NCBI GenBank assembly: GCA_947561585.1
Contig: CANNZV010001178.1
Coordinates: forward strand, 128,387 to 192,386
From: Caprella mutica
Lineage: Eukaryota > Arthropoda > Malacostraca > Amphipoda > Caprellidae
Length of the DNA: 64,000 bases
Direction of reading: 5' to 3'
Shown in pieces: positions 22,600-32,127 of this stretch (its first letter is position 1; each line of letters starts with the position of its first letter). The position numbers and the translations under genes are program-made. The notes beneath the pieces were generated by a model. That model was not told the DNA's origin, did no database searches, and saw nothing but the letters and a program-made list of their open reading frames with translations.

Positions 22600-23430
22600 T
22601 TCACTGCCATATTTTAATGCGTCGATGATACAATTGTACGCAGCATCAATGCTAGCTTCATGACTTAAAGAACATCAAACATCATTACAAATATTCTATT
22701 AACATCACTTATCTTATATTCGACCTTATTCATATATTGCAGCCTTACACTCTCTTTATCAAATTCCCGCCAATTTACAAATTGCTCGATCAAGGGGTTA
22801 TCGTCAGTAATATTTAAATCTACATCAGTTTCCAGTGAAACAGTGACACCTATTGGAAAATGGTCGAGCAATGCTTCATTAGAAACATTCAAAGATTTAG
22901 AAACCAAAATGTGATCAAGCCAGCTCGTAGTATTGTGAGCAGCACTCAGATAAGTAAACGTAACAAATGGGAGATCAAGATCTAATATAGAAAAATTTGC
23001 TTCATTAACAAAATTAAGTAAGTTGTTCCAAAATCAAACTCTATTTGGATCAGCGTTAAAATCACCAATAAGAAGGAACTCCGAAGAGTGGCAATTATGT
23101 ATCCATAGCTGCTTGTAATTCACCTAGAATGTGCTGATACTCAATACTATTTGCAGCTGTCCGATTATCACAAGGCATATAATTATTTACCAGATTATAA
23201 CAAGTGTTCACGCTATTTATACCTACAATCATGAAATTATCATGCTCTGAAACTATGTCAACTGATATATTAAGAGATTTCCTCGAAAATATAGCTAAGC
23301 CTCCGTAATGCCTCCCTTCAAAATTATTTGAGTATTTACAGGGAGTAATATGAGCAAAAAAATCATTAGAAATACCATTGATAAAATCTATATCCTCGCA
23401 TAGTAATAAAGTTTCCTGACATAATAGTAC
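22600..23430 (-). pseudogene. LINE apurinic-type endonuclease (EEP fold), 5' end cut off
   Basis: From the LTR border leftward come the motifs of a LINE endonuclease: LLCQETLLL (metal-binding Glu), RHYGGLAIF, YMPCDNR, IGDFNADPNR (the GDFN motif), SWLDHILVSK and LDHFPIGV (the terminal SDH-type motif, here LDH). It would nick target DNA for target-primed reverse transcription. There is a stop inside the region (after GDFNADPNRV) and frame changes near 23095 and 22910. The N-terminal strand with its first catalytic Asn is absent because the retrovirus inserted there. The Met at 23448 is encoded by LTR sequence and is not a real start. Confidence 0.8.
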
Positions 23431-23984
23431 TGTTACATATTTTAGCACTCTATGTGGGAGGTCACTTTTATTACCTGCTCTGACTTAAATAATGGAACTC
23501 ATTAGGAGAAACCTATTGTTAAAGAATTGGGTCTTAGATAACAATGAACTATTATATAGAGGTGTCAGAGAAAAAGACTTAGTCTAGATAAATGAGAAAT
23601 GTTTTAAGATAGATATTGGAAAAAGCATTTAGTTAAACTATTAGAAATAGGACAATAGCCTCAAATATTTACCTGCGACCAGTTAGGCCATAAATCTTAT
23701 TGTGTAATACCTTTTCCTAATTAGACCTGCGAAATGTAACTGAATAGAAACTGTAGCTATAAAAGAAGTTGAACTCAAACCCCAAATTGTTAGTTGGGTG
23801 ATGTACATCTCTAAATGAGTATCCTAGGTGTCTGTAACCAGTGCGATAAGTGAATAGAAGATAACTCAGGTTGAATCGTCATCATTACCCTATCATATAT
23901 ATAGGAAGTTGAAGAAAGAAAAACAGTAGAAGAAGTGGTGTCTGGGAAAGTAAGTCATCTGAAACTGAAATCTCAGAGGCTACA
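23431..23984 (+). repeat. Retroviral LTR 1
   Basis: Starts TGTTACATATTTTAGC and ends CTCAGAGGCTACA (TG...CA). It is 554 bp, the same length as LTR 2 and LTR 3, with a handful of differences. The left border is exact because non-LTR sequence (LINE endonuclease) precedes it. The right border is inferred from the CA end two bases before the primer site. Confidence 0.9.
23758..23765 (+). promoter_or_regulatory. LTR 1 TATA box
   Basis: TATAAAAG preceded by GC. It would place transcription start near 23785-23795 (R region). Equivalent boxes are at 33655-33662 and 43564-43571. Confidence 0.65.
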
Positions 23985-23986
23985 AT

Positions 23987-24004
23987 TGGCGCCCAAACAA
24001 TGCG
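23987..24004 (+). other. Primer binding site, copy 1
   Basis: TGGCGCCCAAACAATGCG, two bases after the LTR. The first ten bases, TGGCGCCCAA, match the complement of lysine tRNA 3' ends as used by many retroelements; the tRNA identity is inference. The same site is at 33884 and 43793. Confidence 0.75.
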
Positions 24005-24173
24005 AGCCCTGGCAAATCCTGGTGAAATCTGAGCGCAAATCCTGGTGCAATCAACAAATTCTACAGCAACGAAGAGGAATGAAGCAAACGAAAAGGTTAC
24101 AGAACTGAGGAGCGAGAGAGAGAGAAAAAAATATTCTTCCCAACTCTCCACAATCAGACATCAGCGATCAAAC

Positions 24174-24588
24174 ACTACGATATCAGACACTACGATATCA
24201 GGCACTACGATATCAGACACTACGATATCAGACACTACGATATCAGGCACTACGATATCAGACACTACGATATCAGACACTACGATATCAGACACTTCGA
24301 TTTCAGGCACTACGATATCAGACACTACGATATCAGGCACTACGATATCAGACACTACGATATCAGACACTACGATATCAGACACTACGACATCAGACAC
24401 TACGATATCAGACACTACGATATCAGGCACTACGATATCAGACACTACGATATCAGGCACTACGATATCAGACACTACGATATCAGGCACTACGATATCA
24501 GACACTACGATATCAGACACTACGATATCAGGCACTACGATATCAGACACTACGATATCAGATACTACGATATCAGATACCACGACAT
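24174..24588 (+). repeat. 15-bp leader array, copy 1 (27+ units)
   Basis: Units ACTACGATATCAGAC or ...AGGC repeat 27 times plus a partial, with a GATATC palindrome in almost every unit. It lies between the primer site and gag. One frame would read (TTISD)n, but it has no ATG start and the opposite strand is open as well, a by-product of a 15-bp period. Probably a cis-acting leader element. Confidence 0.9.
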
Positions 24589-24700
24589 AAAAAAAAAATA
24601 ATAATAAAAAGACACCACACTTCAGCACACACCAGGTAGCAGAGACAGAGGCAGGCAACCGCAAGAATTTAAACACAAAGGAAGTACCAGCCGTCGAATA

Positions 24701-24709
24701 ATGAATCGT
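24701..24709 (+). promoter_or_regulatory. Leader AUG and splice donor for env mRNA, copy 1
   Basis: An ATG at 24701 is followed after seven bases by a strong donor, GTAAGTACC (GT at 24708-24709). Unspliced, this AUG gives a six-codon upstream frame before gag. Spliced to the acceptor at 30229 it enters the env frame in phase. The equivalents are 34598/34605 and 44507/44514. Confidence 0.65.
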
Positions 24710-24842
24710 AAGTACCATTAAGAGTTTAAACACCATTTTTTTCTAAACTTTCGCTCTCATTATGAATTAGTATATTTATATAGTGTACGTATGTACTTTC
24801 AGTCCATTCACCATTCCAAACTGATTTATTTGAATTTGGCTA

Positions 24843-26012
24843 ATGTCATCATTGAAGAAGTTACAAGATAGGGTACATCACTATAAATTACGTAATAGAA
24901 AACTCGATTTCGAAATTGACCAAGACAAAATGGCAGGGGATTCACCAAGTAGAGAAACAAGTACTCAATCTAACAACACAGACAATGTAAATGCACAGAT
25001 TCTTAATACACACATTTTGAATGACAACATTCCTGTATTTCGAGGAAATGCACGAAAAGACGAAACTGATTTTAAAAGTGGAGTTGACGTTGAAAGTTTC
25101 ATTAAAAATCTAGAAAACCATTTTGCAAACCTCAACATAAGAAATGATTATAATAAAAACTCTTTATTATTCAGTCATGTCGATCCAGTGAATGGCGACG
25201 CTAAATTGCTTATTTCAACATTCAAAAATGACGGTGATCTACCTTATGAAACTGTGAAGCACAGTTTACTTTCGTCCTATGGAACGAAAAGAAACTTTCA
25301 GCGAAGTTCCCAAAATCTTATACATAATCAACATTTAGATCCATCACATATTGTAACTACAACGGGCAATATTTTGAATAATGTAACGGAGTGTATAGAG
25401 GCAATGTTTGACAAACCAACCTTTGCTGGAATTGACAGAAATTTAGCAGTGACAAATGAGGTAAACCTCATTGATTTCATGAAAAGTTCTTTGTTTCACA
25501 TTATGCTGAGTTCTCATGCATCCCAGCATCTTTATGAAAGCAGCATTTCGGAAAGTAACGTGAATACCAGTTTAAATAACCTAAACTCTGCAATTCTAGC
25601 AAAAGTAACTTCATCCAATAACAGAAATCCTTTGACAAAGTATGACGAAGACGCTAGGTATAGGAACTATACTCTGACCACTTCAAATGGAAAGTATGAA
25701 CATAACAATTACAAAGACTTCAAAATACAATGCCAAATTTGTAGGAAAACTAATCACAGGACAGAGAAGTGTTATTTCAAGGACACACACTGGAACCCCA
25801 GATAGTCTAGGGTTAAAGACAGGCGCACACACACACCGAGTAGATACAATAGGGACTATAGTAGGGAGAGATACTATCAGACACAAAATAGGCAAAAGTA
25901 CTACCAGTCACCAAACAGATATCAACAAAACCAGTACAGGGGCCGTCACTCTAGCAGACCGAGATCAGGAGAAAGAAATAGGCAGACAAGTCGTTATAGG
26001 TATAATAATTGA
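24843..26012 (+). pseudogene. gag: gag, copy 1 (premature stop)
   Basis: Structural polyprotein of the virus-like particle. It has the same frame as the intact gag of copy 2 (389 residues) but carries a TAG at 25803-25805, codon 321, directly after the zinc knuckle. The product would lack the C-terminal Arg/Tyr/Gln-rich RNA-binding tail. The knuckle CQICRKTNHRTEKC (C-x2-C-x4-H-x4-C, residues 297-310) is present. The natural terminator is TGA at 26010-26012, and the protease frame follows in the same phase. Confidence 0.85.
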
Positions 26013-26018
26013 CAACAA

Positions 26019-27140
26019 ATGAATACATCATACATTAATATTGCAATGTCTAATTTGAAAATACCTGTAATAACTGGGAAAATTAATAATAAACTAATTG
26101 ACATTCTCATGGACACGGGTTCTTCATGTTCCTTAATTCGGGAAAATTTATTACCAAAACATATTAAATTAAAAACATACTCTGGATTAATTCTTGATGC
26201 AAATAAAAAGAAAATAGAAATTTTGGGTCAAACTTTAATTGATATTCAAACTCCTGATGGTATTATTTCAAATATAGAGATCTTGATTATTGACGATGAA
26301 TCAAAATTACCTATAGATTGTCTCATGGGTATGAATGTTTTAAAATATTCCCAGTTGAATTTTGTAAAACAAACAATATCATTTACATTGCCTAAATACC
26401 ATGATTTGAGAAATCATGGAGTTAGATTAACACTGTTAAACAACAGAATATATAATCGAAGAGAGAGTGACGTATTCTACTTAGCTAAAAAGAGAAAAGT
26501 AACTTTTTCTGAAGTTGTAAAACAATTGACTTTTGTAAAATATGCAAAGAATTGTAAAAGAAAAAGAAAGGAAAAGAGGAGCAGATTCAAATATAATAAT
26601 GACCATGTAAACTCAAATGTTACAGTAAACGAAGATAGTAAAATAAATAATCGAAATATAGAAAATGTTGAAATGAGGATAGAAGAAAATGGAAAGATTG
26701 AAAGCACGCGTAAAAATGAATTCAAAAATGAAGTTGCAGATAACACTAAAGAGCATGAAATTATGCCAGACACTAAGAGAAGTAATGAAATTAATATTCA
26801 CTTGAAACATGATTTGCTGTTAGAAAGCAATATGAACGTGATAAGTAACGTAAAACTCAATAAAAATGTTAATATCGATGGATGTGAAGTAATGATATTA
26901 AAAAATGAACTGAAAGAAGGCATTGTTGTAGGAGCAACTGTATCAAAAGTTGTAGAAAATGCAGTAAATATCTCCATTTTAAATGCAACAAACAATGAAG
27001 TTTTATTGAAAAGGGGACATATGATTTCAAAATGTATTGTCTTGGATGACATTGATCAGATTTTAAATCTAACGGAAAGTGAAAGAGAATGTAAAGAATA
27101 TGATCCATTAACTATAAATGATATAAAATGTAATGATTAA
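26019..27140 (+). CDS. pol: Protease region of pol, copy 1
   Basis: A 373-residue frame starting seven bases after the gag terminator and in the same frame as gag. The aspartic protease has its active site at residues 32-34 (ILMDTGSSCSL), the strand ILDANKKKIEILG, and a C-terminal hydrophobic motif near CLMGMNVL. After about residue 120 comes a long Lys/Arg/Asn/Glu-rich spacer, then a folded segment (GIVVGATVSKVVENAV, LLKRGHMISKCIVL) of the type that precedes RT in errantiviruses. The frame ends at TAA 27138-27140, and RT continues in the same frame. It is probably translated as a gag-pol read-through product. The ATG may not be a real start. Confidence 0.8.
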   Translation: MNTSYINIAMSNLKIPVITGKINNKLIDILMDTGSSCSLIRENLLPKHIKLKTYSGLILDANKKKIEILGQTLIDIQTPDGIISNIEILIIDDESKLPIDCLMGMNVLKYSQLNFVKQTISFTLPKYHDLRNHGVRLTLLNNRIYNRRESDVFYLAKKRKVTFSEVVKQLTFVKYAKNCKRKRKEKRSRFKYNNDHVNSNVTVNEDSKINNRNIENVEMRIEENGKIESTRKNEFKNEVADNTKEHEIMPDTKRSNEINIHLKHDLLLESNMNVISNVKLNKNVNIDGCEVMILKNELKEGIVVGATVSKVVENAVNISILNATNNEVLLKRGHMISKCIVLDDIDQILNLTESERECKEYDPLTINDIKCND

Positions 27141-28514
27141 CAAATTGAAGGCGATCTAATACATTTATTAAACAGATACCGAAGTACATGCTACAAAGAA
27201 GGCGAAGATCTAGGTTGTGCCAGGAACGTAGAACCTTTTGATATAAAATTAACTGATAACAAACCTATTTTCAGGAGGCAATATAAAATACCTCATTGTC
27301 ATGAGAGAGAAATTGAGAAACAAGTAAATAAAATGTTGGAGAATGATATTATAGAAGTAAGTGATAGTCCGTACAATTTTCCAATCTTACTTGTATCCAA
27401 AGGAAATGGAGAAAAAAGATTGTGCGTGGACTTTAGAAGCCTAAATAAAATAACAGAAGATATAAGATATCCATTACCAGTTATCTCTGATATTATTCAT
27501 TCATTAAATGATCAGACAATATACTCCTCAATCGATCTTGTAAGTGCGTACTGGCAATGTAAAGTAACAAAAAAGGCATCAAACATGACAGCTTTCTCTA
27601 CCAAAACAAATCATTATCAATTCAAGAGATTGCCATTCGGTCTAAAAAAAGCACCGATCTACTTTTCTAAAATTATTAATTCAGTACTTTATGATATCCT
27701 AGGTGATGGTATACTGTGTTATTTGGATGATATCATTATATACTCTAGGAATAATGAGGATCACTTGCATAAATTAGAGTTGATGTTGAAGAGGTTAGAA
27801 AGAGCTAATCTAAAAATTAAAACTTCCAAGTGTCAATTTTGTACGGATAAATTGAAATTTTTAGGATTTCAAATCTCCAAAGAAGGATTATCAGTCGATA
27901 CAGAAAAACAAAAATTAATTCAAAATTTAGCTAACCCAACAACAAAAACAGAATTGCAAAGCTTCCTTGGCAGTTTTAATTTTTATCGCTCTTTTGTTAA
28001 AAATTTTGCATCTATTAGTAAACCCCTATATGCATTATTAAAGAAAAATACAGAATTCAAATGGACCGACGACCACACACAAGCCGTAGCTAAACTCAAA
28101 TCTGTTCTAACAAAGCCACCTATTTTGAAATGTCCTGATTACACAAAACCCTTCTACTTATCAACAGATGCATCCAGTTCAGGAATAGGAGCAGTTTTAA
28201 TGCAAGAAAAGGACGATATTCTTTTTCCGATATCGTACATATCGAAATCTCTAACTAAATCTCAATCTAATTACGCAACAAGTAAATTAGAAATGTTAGC
28301 TGTAGTTTATGCTTTACAACAATATAGACATATCATTTTGAATTATAATGTCACCTTATTTACGGATCACAAACCGCTTATTCATATGTTTGATAAACAA
28401 AATTCGCCTGGATGCTTGGGAAGATGGGCAATTTTATGTAGCGAATACGATTTAAGAATTAAATATTTACCCGGTAAACTTAACCACTTCGCAGACACAC
28501 TTTCACGACATTGA
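27141..28514 (+). CDS. pol: Reverse transcriptase/RNase H of pol, copy 1
   Basis: The frame is open directly from the TAA at 27138. The conserved RT start (PFDIKLTDNKPIFRRQYKIP) lies before the first ATG at 27333, so the domain needs upstream sequence in phase. Motifs are CVDFRSLNK, SSIDLVSAYWQ (first Asp), RLPFGLKKAP, YLDDIIIYS (active site) and LKFLGFQIS, then RNase H with LSTDASSSGIGAVL, KLEMLAVVYAL, TDHKPL and FADTLSRH. The copy has K in place of the usual N in the GLKNAP box, unlike copies 2 and 3. It ends at TGA 28512-28514; integrase continues in another frame. Confidence 0.9.
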   Translation, partial: QIEGDLIHLLNRYRSTCYKEGEDLGCARNVEPFDIKLTDNKPIFRRQYKIPHCHEREIEKQVNKMLENDIIEVSDSPYNFPILLVSKGNGEKRLCVDFRSLNKITEDIRYPLPVISDIIHSLNDQTIYSSIDLVSAYWQCKVTKKASNMTAFSTKTNHYQFKRLPFGLKKAPIYFSKIINSVLYDILGDGILCYLDDIIIYSRNNEDHLHKLELMLKRLERANLKIKTSKCQFCTDKLKFLGFQISKEGLSVDTEKQKLIQNLANPTTKTELQSFLGSFNFYRSFVKNFASISKPLYALLKKNTEFKWTDDHTQAVAKLKSVLTKPPILKCPDYTKPFYLSTDASSSGIGAVLMQEKDDILFPISYISKSLTKSQSNYATSKLEMLAVVYALQQYRHIILNYNVTLFTDHKPLIHMFDKQNSPGCLGRWAILCSEYDLRIKYLPGKLNHFADTLSRH

Positions 28515-28575
28515 GAGCAATCTTACAGAAAATGTTTATAATATAAATAGTATTCAAATCGAAGAACATCCTAAG

Positions 28576-29874
28576 ATGAATTGTCCATTGCCATGTGATA
28601 TCAATGAATTAAAATCAGAGCAGCGCAAGGACGAATATTGTATTTTAATACGTAAATCTATTTTATCCAAAAAAATTGCTAAAGATAACCATGATCGCAT
28701 ACCGAAAAATTTATATCAATTCAAATTAATAAACAATCTAATTTTCTTTAACAGAAAGATATTTAGATCTAAAGTCGAATATAATTATATTGTTCCCTAC
28801 ATACCTAATTCATTAATAAATAAAACTATGGATAAATGCCATAACCACATATTAGCAGGTCACAAAGGTGCAGAAAGAACTTATAACTTATTCAAAATTA
28901 ATTTTTATAATATTAATGAGAAAACCTTAATCGATGAATATTGTTCGAAATGTGAATTGTGTATTAAATCTAAATCAATACCTAAGAAAGTACCTCTAAA
29001 AGCATATCCCATACCACTAAAGCCTTTTACAACTGTTGCAATAGACTTACTTGGTCCTTTAACTTCAAGTGACGGATATAAATATATTTTAGTTTGTAAA
29101 GATTTTACAACGCGATTCGTTATATTGGCTCCAATAATGGATAAATCAGCAGCTTCAGTAGCCAACGCCTTACAAAAACACCTTTTTGCTAATTACGGTA
29201 CACCAGTTACCTTAATATCTGATGACGGATCAGAATTTAGAAATGAGTTAATGGAGAAAATTGCTAAATTCTTTAATATAACTAAAGTAGAAATAACACC
29301 CTATCATCCTAATTCCAATGGTCTAGTTGAAAGAGTGAATAGAGAAATTTTAGTCCTATTAAGACTGTACACACAGACTGAAAATAATACATCTTGGCAT
29401 CATTTTCTTCCAACTTTTCAACTTCAACTGAATTCAACATTTAATGAAACACTAGGGGAGACGCCATTCTTTGGTCTATTTGGATATGATAGTAATCATG
29501 TAAGTTCAACAGAAGAAAAAATAAATTATAGCGACGATCAAGTGGAAAATCACTTGGCCCACCAGAGAAAAATTAGGAAATTCCTATGGGAAAATTTGAA
29601 AAATAATAATGAGAAGTCTATATCAACCTGTAATAAAAAAAGAAAACAAAAATTAATAGAAATTAATGATAGAGTGTTCGTGAAAACACCGATAAAACCA
29701 TCTAATAAAATGGATATGAAGATAGAAGGACCGTATGTGGTCACATCTAAAAAAGGGAATGGATACAATTTGAAGGATATTAATAGTTCAAAAACTTTGT
29801 TTCTGCATGCAGATTTTATAGTACCTTCTAATTATATGGCACATAATGTAAGAATAATGAGATCGAAAGTATAG
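28576..29874 (+). CDS. pol: Integrase of pol, copy 1
   Basis: A 432-residue frame from ATG 28576; the frame is open further upstream to about 28503, overlapping the RNase H end. Zinc-binding HHCC: H91, H96, C123, C126. Catalytic D,D-35-E: D157 (VAIDLLGPL), D216 (LISDDGSEF), E252 (NGLVERVNRE). The usual Asn after the second Asp is Asp here and in copy 2, while copy 3 has Asn. The C-terminal part is basic, with a strand-rich GPYVVTSKKGNGYNL segment. It relates to RT by a +1 shift, so it needs recoding or is a shared defect. Confidence 0.9.
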   Translation: MNCPLPCDINELKSEQRKDEYCILIRKSILSKKIAKDNHDRIPKNLYQFKLINNLIFFNRKIFRSKVEYNYIVPYIPNSLINKTMDKCHNHILAGHKGAERTYNLFKINFYNINEKTLIDEYCSKCELCIKSKSIPKKVPLKAYPIPLKPFTTVAIDLLGPLTSSDGYKYILVCKDFTTRFVILAPIMDKSAASVANALQKHLFANYGTPVTLISDDGSEFRNELMEKIAKFFNITKVEITPYHPNSNGLVERVNREILVLLRLYTQTENNTSWHHFLPTFQLQLNSTFNETLGETPFFGLFGYDSNHVSSTEEKINYSDDQVENHLAHQRKIRKFLWENLKNNNEKSISTCNKKRKQKLIEINDRVFVKTPIKPSNKMDMKIEGPYVVTSKKGNGYNLKDINSSKTLFLHADFIVPSNYMAHNVRIMRSKV

Positions 29875-30229
29875 AACTAGTGGATGAAACTTCTAATGGT
29901 ACATGATTAAATGTAGCAAAATCACTAACAGATGGCCACTGTTTAGTTGAATTGTATATTATTATTACTAAATGTAATTTAGTTTTTTGATTGTACTTAA
30001 TGTAATAAAGATGAGCTCATATATGTATTAAAGTAGTATATTATTTAATATACTTTATAAATAAATGATCATTGATAATCAAATTTCAAAAAAGAAATGA
30101 AGGGAATTATGATAATAATGTAAGTAAATAATTATAATGGGTATGAATATTTTTTTTTTTAGTAGTATACTGTATATTGTATTTTTAGTATTGTTGATGG
30201 GTAAACTGATAATAATATTTATCTTCCAG
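29875..30229 (+). other. Intergenic region between integrase and env with splice acceptor, copy 1
   Basis: Non-coding, AT-rich. It ends in a good acceptor, TTTATCTTCCAG (AG at 30228-30229), just before the env reading frame begins. Confidence 0.6.
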
Positions 30230-32127
30230 TCGTACAATTCACCCTCATCCTGGCAACTTGCAACATTGCATGGGCTTACAACAGCAACCCGAATAACAGT
30301 GTTCTGACGAATCACAAAGGAGTTCTACTTGACCAAGGTGGGGAATTAATTATAAGAGTTAACATACCTTATCAAAGGTTCATTTTGGATAATTAGAAAA
30401 TACTTTTGACCACAGTTGGAGACAGCTTACCAGAATGGTATCATTCCAAATATACTTTTGAAGATTGGTGGAGTCACACCCTCTACCAACCGCTAAATGA
30501 GTGGAATTATTATGAGGAGAAACCTAGTATTTCAATACAGCATAAAATATTCAATCTAAATAACCCATCAATAAGATATACTTATTTAACGATACGTAAA
30601 ACTATTGCAAAAACGCTGAGGTTTGTCAATACGACAATATCGTATTTGAATAATTTCAATTTAATTGATCATGATCATAGTTCAATAATAAATACTTTTA
30701 ACGAACTAAATATAACTATTTATGAGGAGGACCTTAACAGTAAATATTTTAGAGAAACTCTTGACAGGCAAAAACGTGGGTTGATGAATATATTTGGGGA
30801 AAGTTTTAAATTTCTTTTTGGAGTAGCAACAGAGAAAGATGTACAGGATATAAATAAAAAGATAAATGAAAATAATATGAATGTCCACCTGTCAAAATAC
30901 AAGATCACGGCTATTACCGCAAAAGTAAATGAATTATTTCGCTTTTCTAGTAAGTCTATCAAAATATTACAAAATAATTTAAATGAAATCATTAATACTG
31001 AAACTCTGACGTCATATTTGACTCAATATCATAGAGTGTGGAATTCATTAGCAACCGAGGCACAATTTCTATACATTAATTCAATCATTTTGGAACAAAC
31101 CATAAATAACTTACAAAACGGAATAATGATCCCAGACTTATTGAGAATGGATGAATTAAATAGCATTATTGAAGAAGGACAAAATGAATTTACAAATTTA
31201 AGATTTCCAATTACAAACATTATTAAACAGAATTTCCATAAGTATCTAAAAATAGTAACCCTTGTACCAACGGAATCTAATTACCAATATTTATTGAAAA
31301 TTTCATATGTCACACGAACAATGTACCAACTGTACGAACTGATAACTTTTCCTTCATTCACCATAAACAAATTACCCGTAATACCAGTGATAAAGAAATT
31401 TGTTGCAGAGGCAATTGACAAAAGTAAAGTATTTCGAATCTACTCTAAAATTGGAACTTTCAAATCGTATACATGTGATAATGAAACGTACTTCTTAGAC
31501 GATGGACCTTCTGAGAAGATATCAAGTTCGAATCATTGTGAAATAAAACTATTACAGAAAGTAGAACAACCAGAGATTTTAGAATTTTGTAATTATACAG
31601 GAGTTCACCTTTCAGGTGGAATTTATAGTGTAAACCTAAATGGTTGGTTCATTTATTTTAATACGAATACCCCGGCAAATATTAATTGTAAAGGTAAAGA
31701 AATATTCGAAGATTTGTTTCACTATAACTACTTTCCACCATATTGCACCATAAAGACAAAAGAGAACACTTTTGGAGCTAGCATAAATCACTATATCACA
31801 TCAATTAATAACACAGGATTTCAACCTAAAATAACTAATTGGATATTACCAGAAATTAATTCAACAACACAGCATGAGTTATTCAGAATTAGAAATAATA
31901 TTACTTTATTGAAAAATTATAAGGAAGATATTGACAGTATTAGCACATTTTATCATTATAATATGATACACACAATGTCTAACTCAGTTGGTGTACTACT
32001 TTTGATTTGCATGACCGTTTTATTGATTATATTATTTTGTAGAATATATAAAACTAAAAGATCTAATGATATTCCTACAATTAGAAATAATATCAATCTA
32101 GAGACTATCTCTATGCACTCAATTTAA
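30230..32127 (+). pseudogene. env: env (F-like envelope glycoprotein), copy 1, nonsense codon
   Basis: The env exon opens at 30230 after the predicted acceptor. It has a TAG at 30394-30396, codon 58 of the spliced product, where the other copies have a sense codon. Downstream the frame is open for 573 codons from 30406. Features match insect errantivirus envelopes related to baculovirus F: a furin-type site RQKR, a Gly/Leu-rich fusion-peptide-like stretch directly after it, heptad-like helices, conserved Cys residues in the C-terminal half, many N-glycosylation sites, and a C-terminal transmembrane segment with a short tail. This copy cannot make full-length Env without read-through. Confidence 0.85.

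Larger units (their letters stand above)
20505..23430 (-). mobile_element. Jockey/CR1-type LINE, interrupted by the provirus array
   Basis: On the minus strand the order is endonuclease, linker, truncated RT, 3' UTR and a tail made of AATAAAG followed by (TTTA)n at about 20540-20505. The 5' part of the endonuclease is missing because the LTR at 23431 interrupts it. The rest should lie beyond the array, outside the window. The 3' UTR contains dispersed repeat copy B and a hairpin. Confidence 0.85.

Noticed and set aside
23431..23448. Met start of the endonuclease frame
   Set aside because: These codons are encoded by the retroviral LTR, not by the LINE.
24174..24588. CRISPR-like array
   Set aside because: Units are contiguous with no unique spacers, and the context is a eukaryotic retrovirus leader.
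24045..24736. Long (TTISD)n frame and the opposite-strand (VVSDI)n frame in each leader
   Set aside because: A 15-bp repeat stays open in several frames by construction; the forward frame begins at GTG, not ATG, and the reverse one has no transcriptional context.
26477..27108. Minus-strand hydrophobic frames under the protease spacer (and equivalents in copies 2 and 3)
   Set aside because: Antisense of Lys/Asn/Glu-rich coding sequence gives Phe/Leu/Ile-rich open frames; shadows only.
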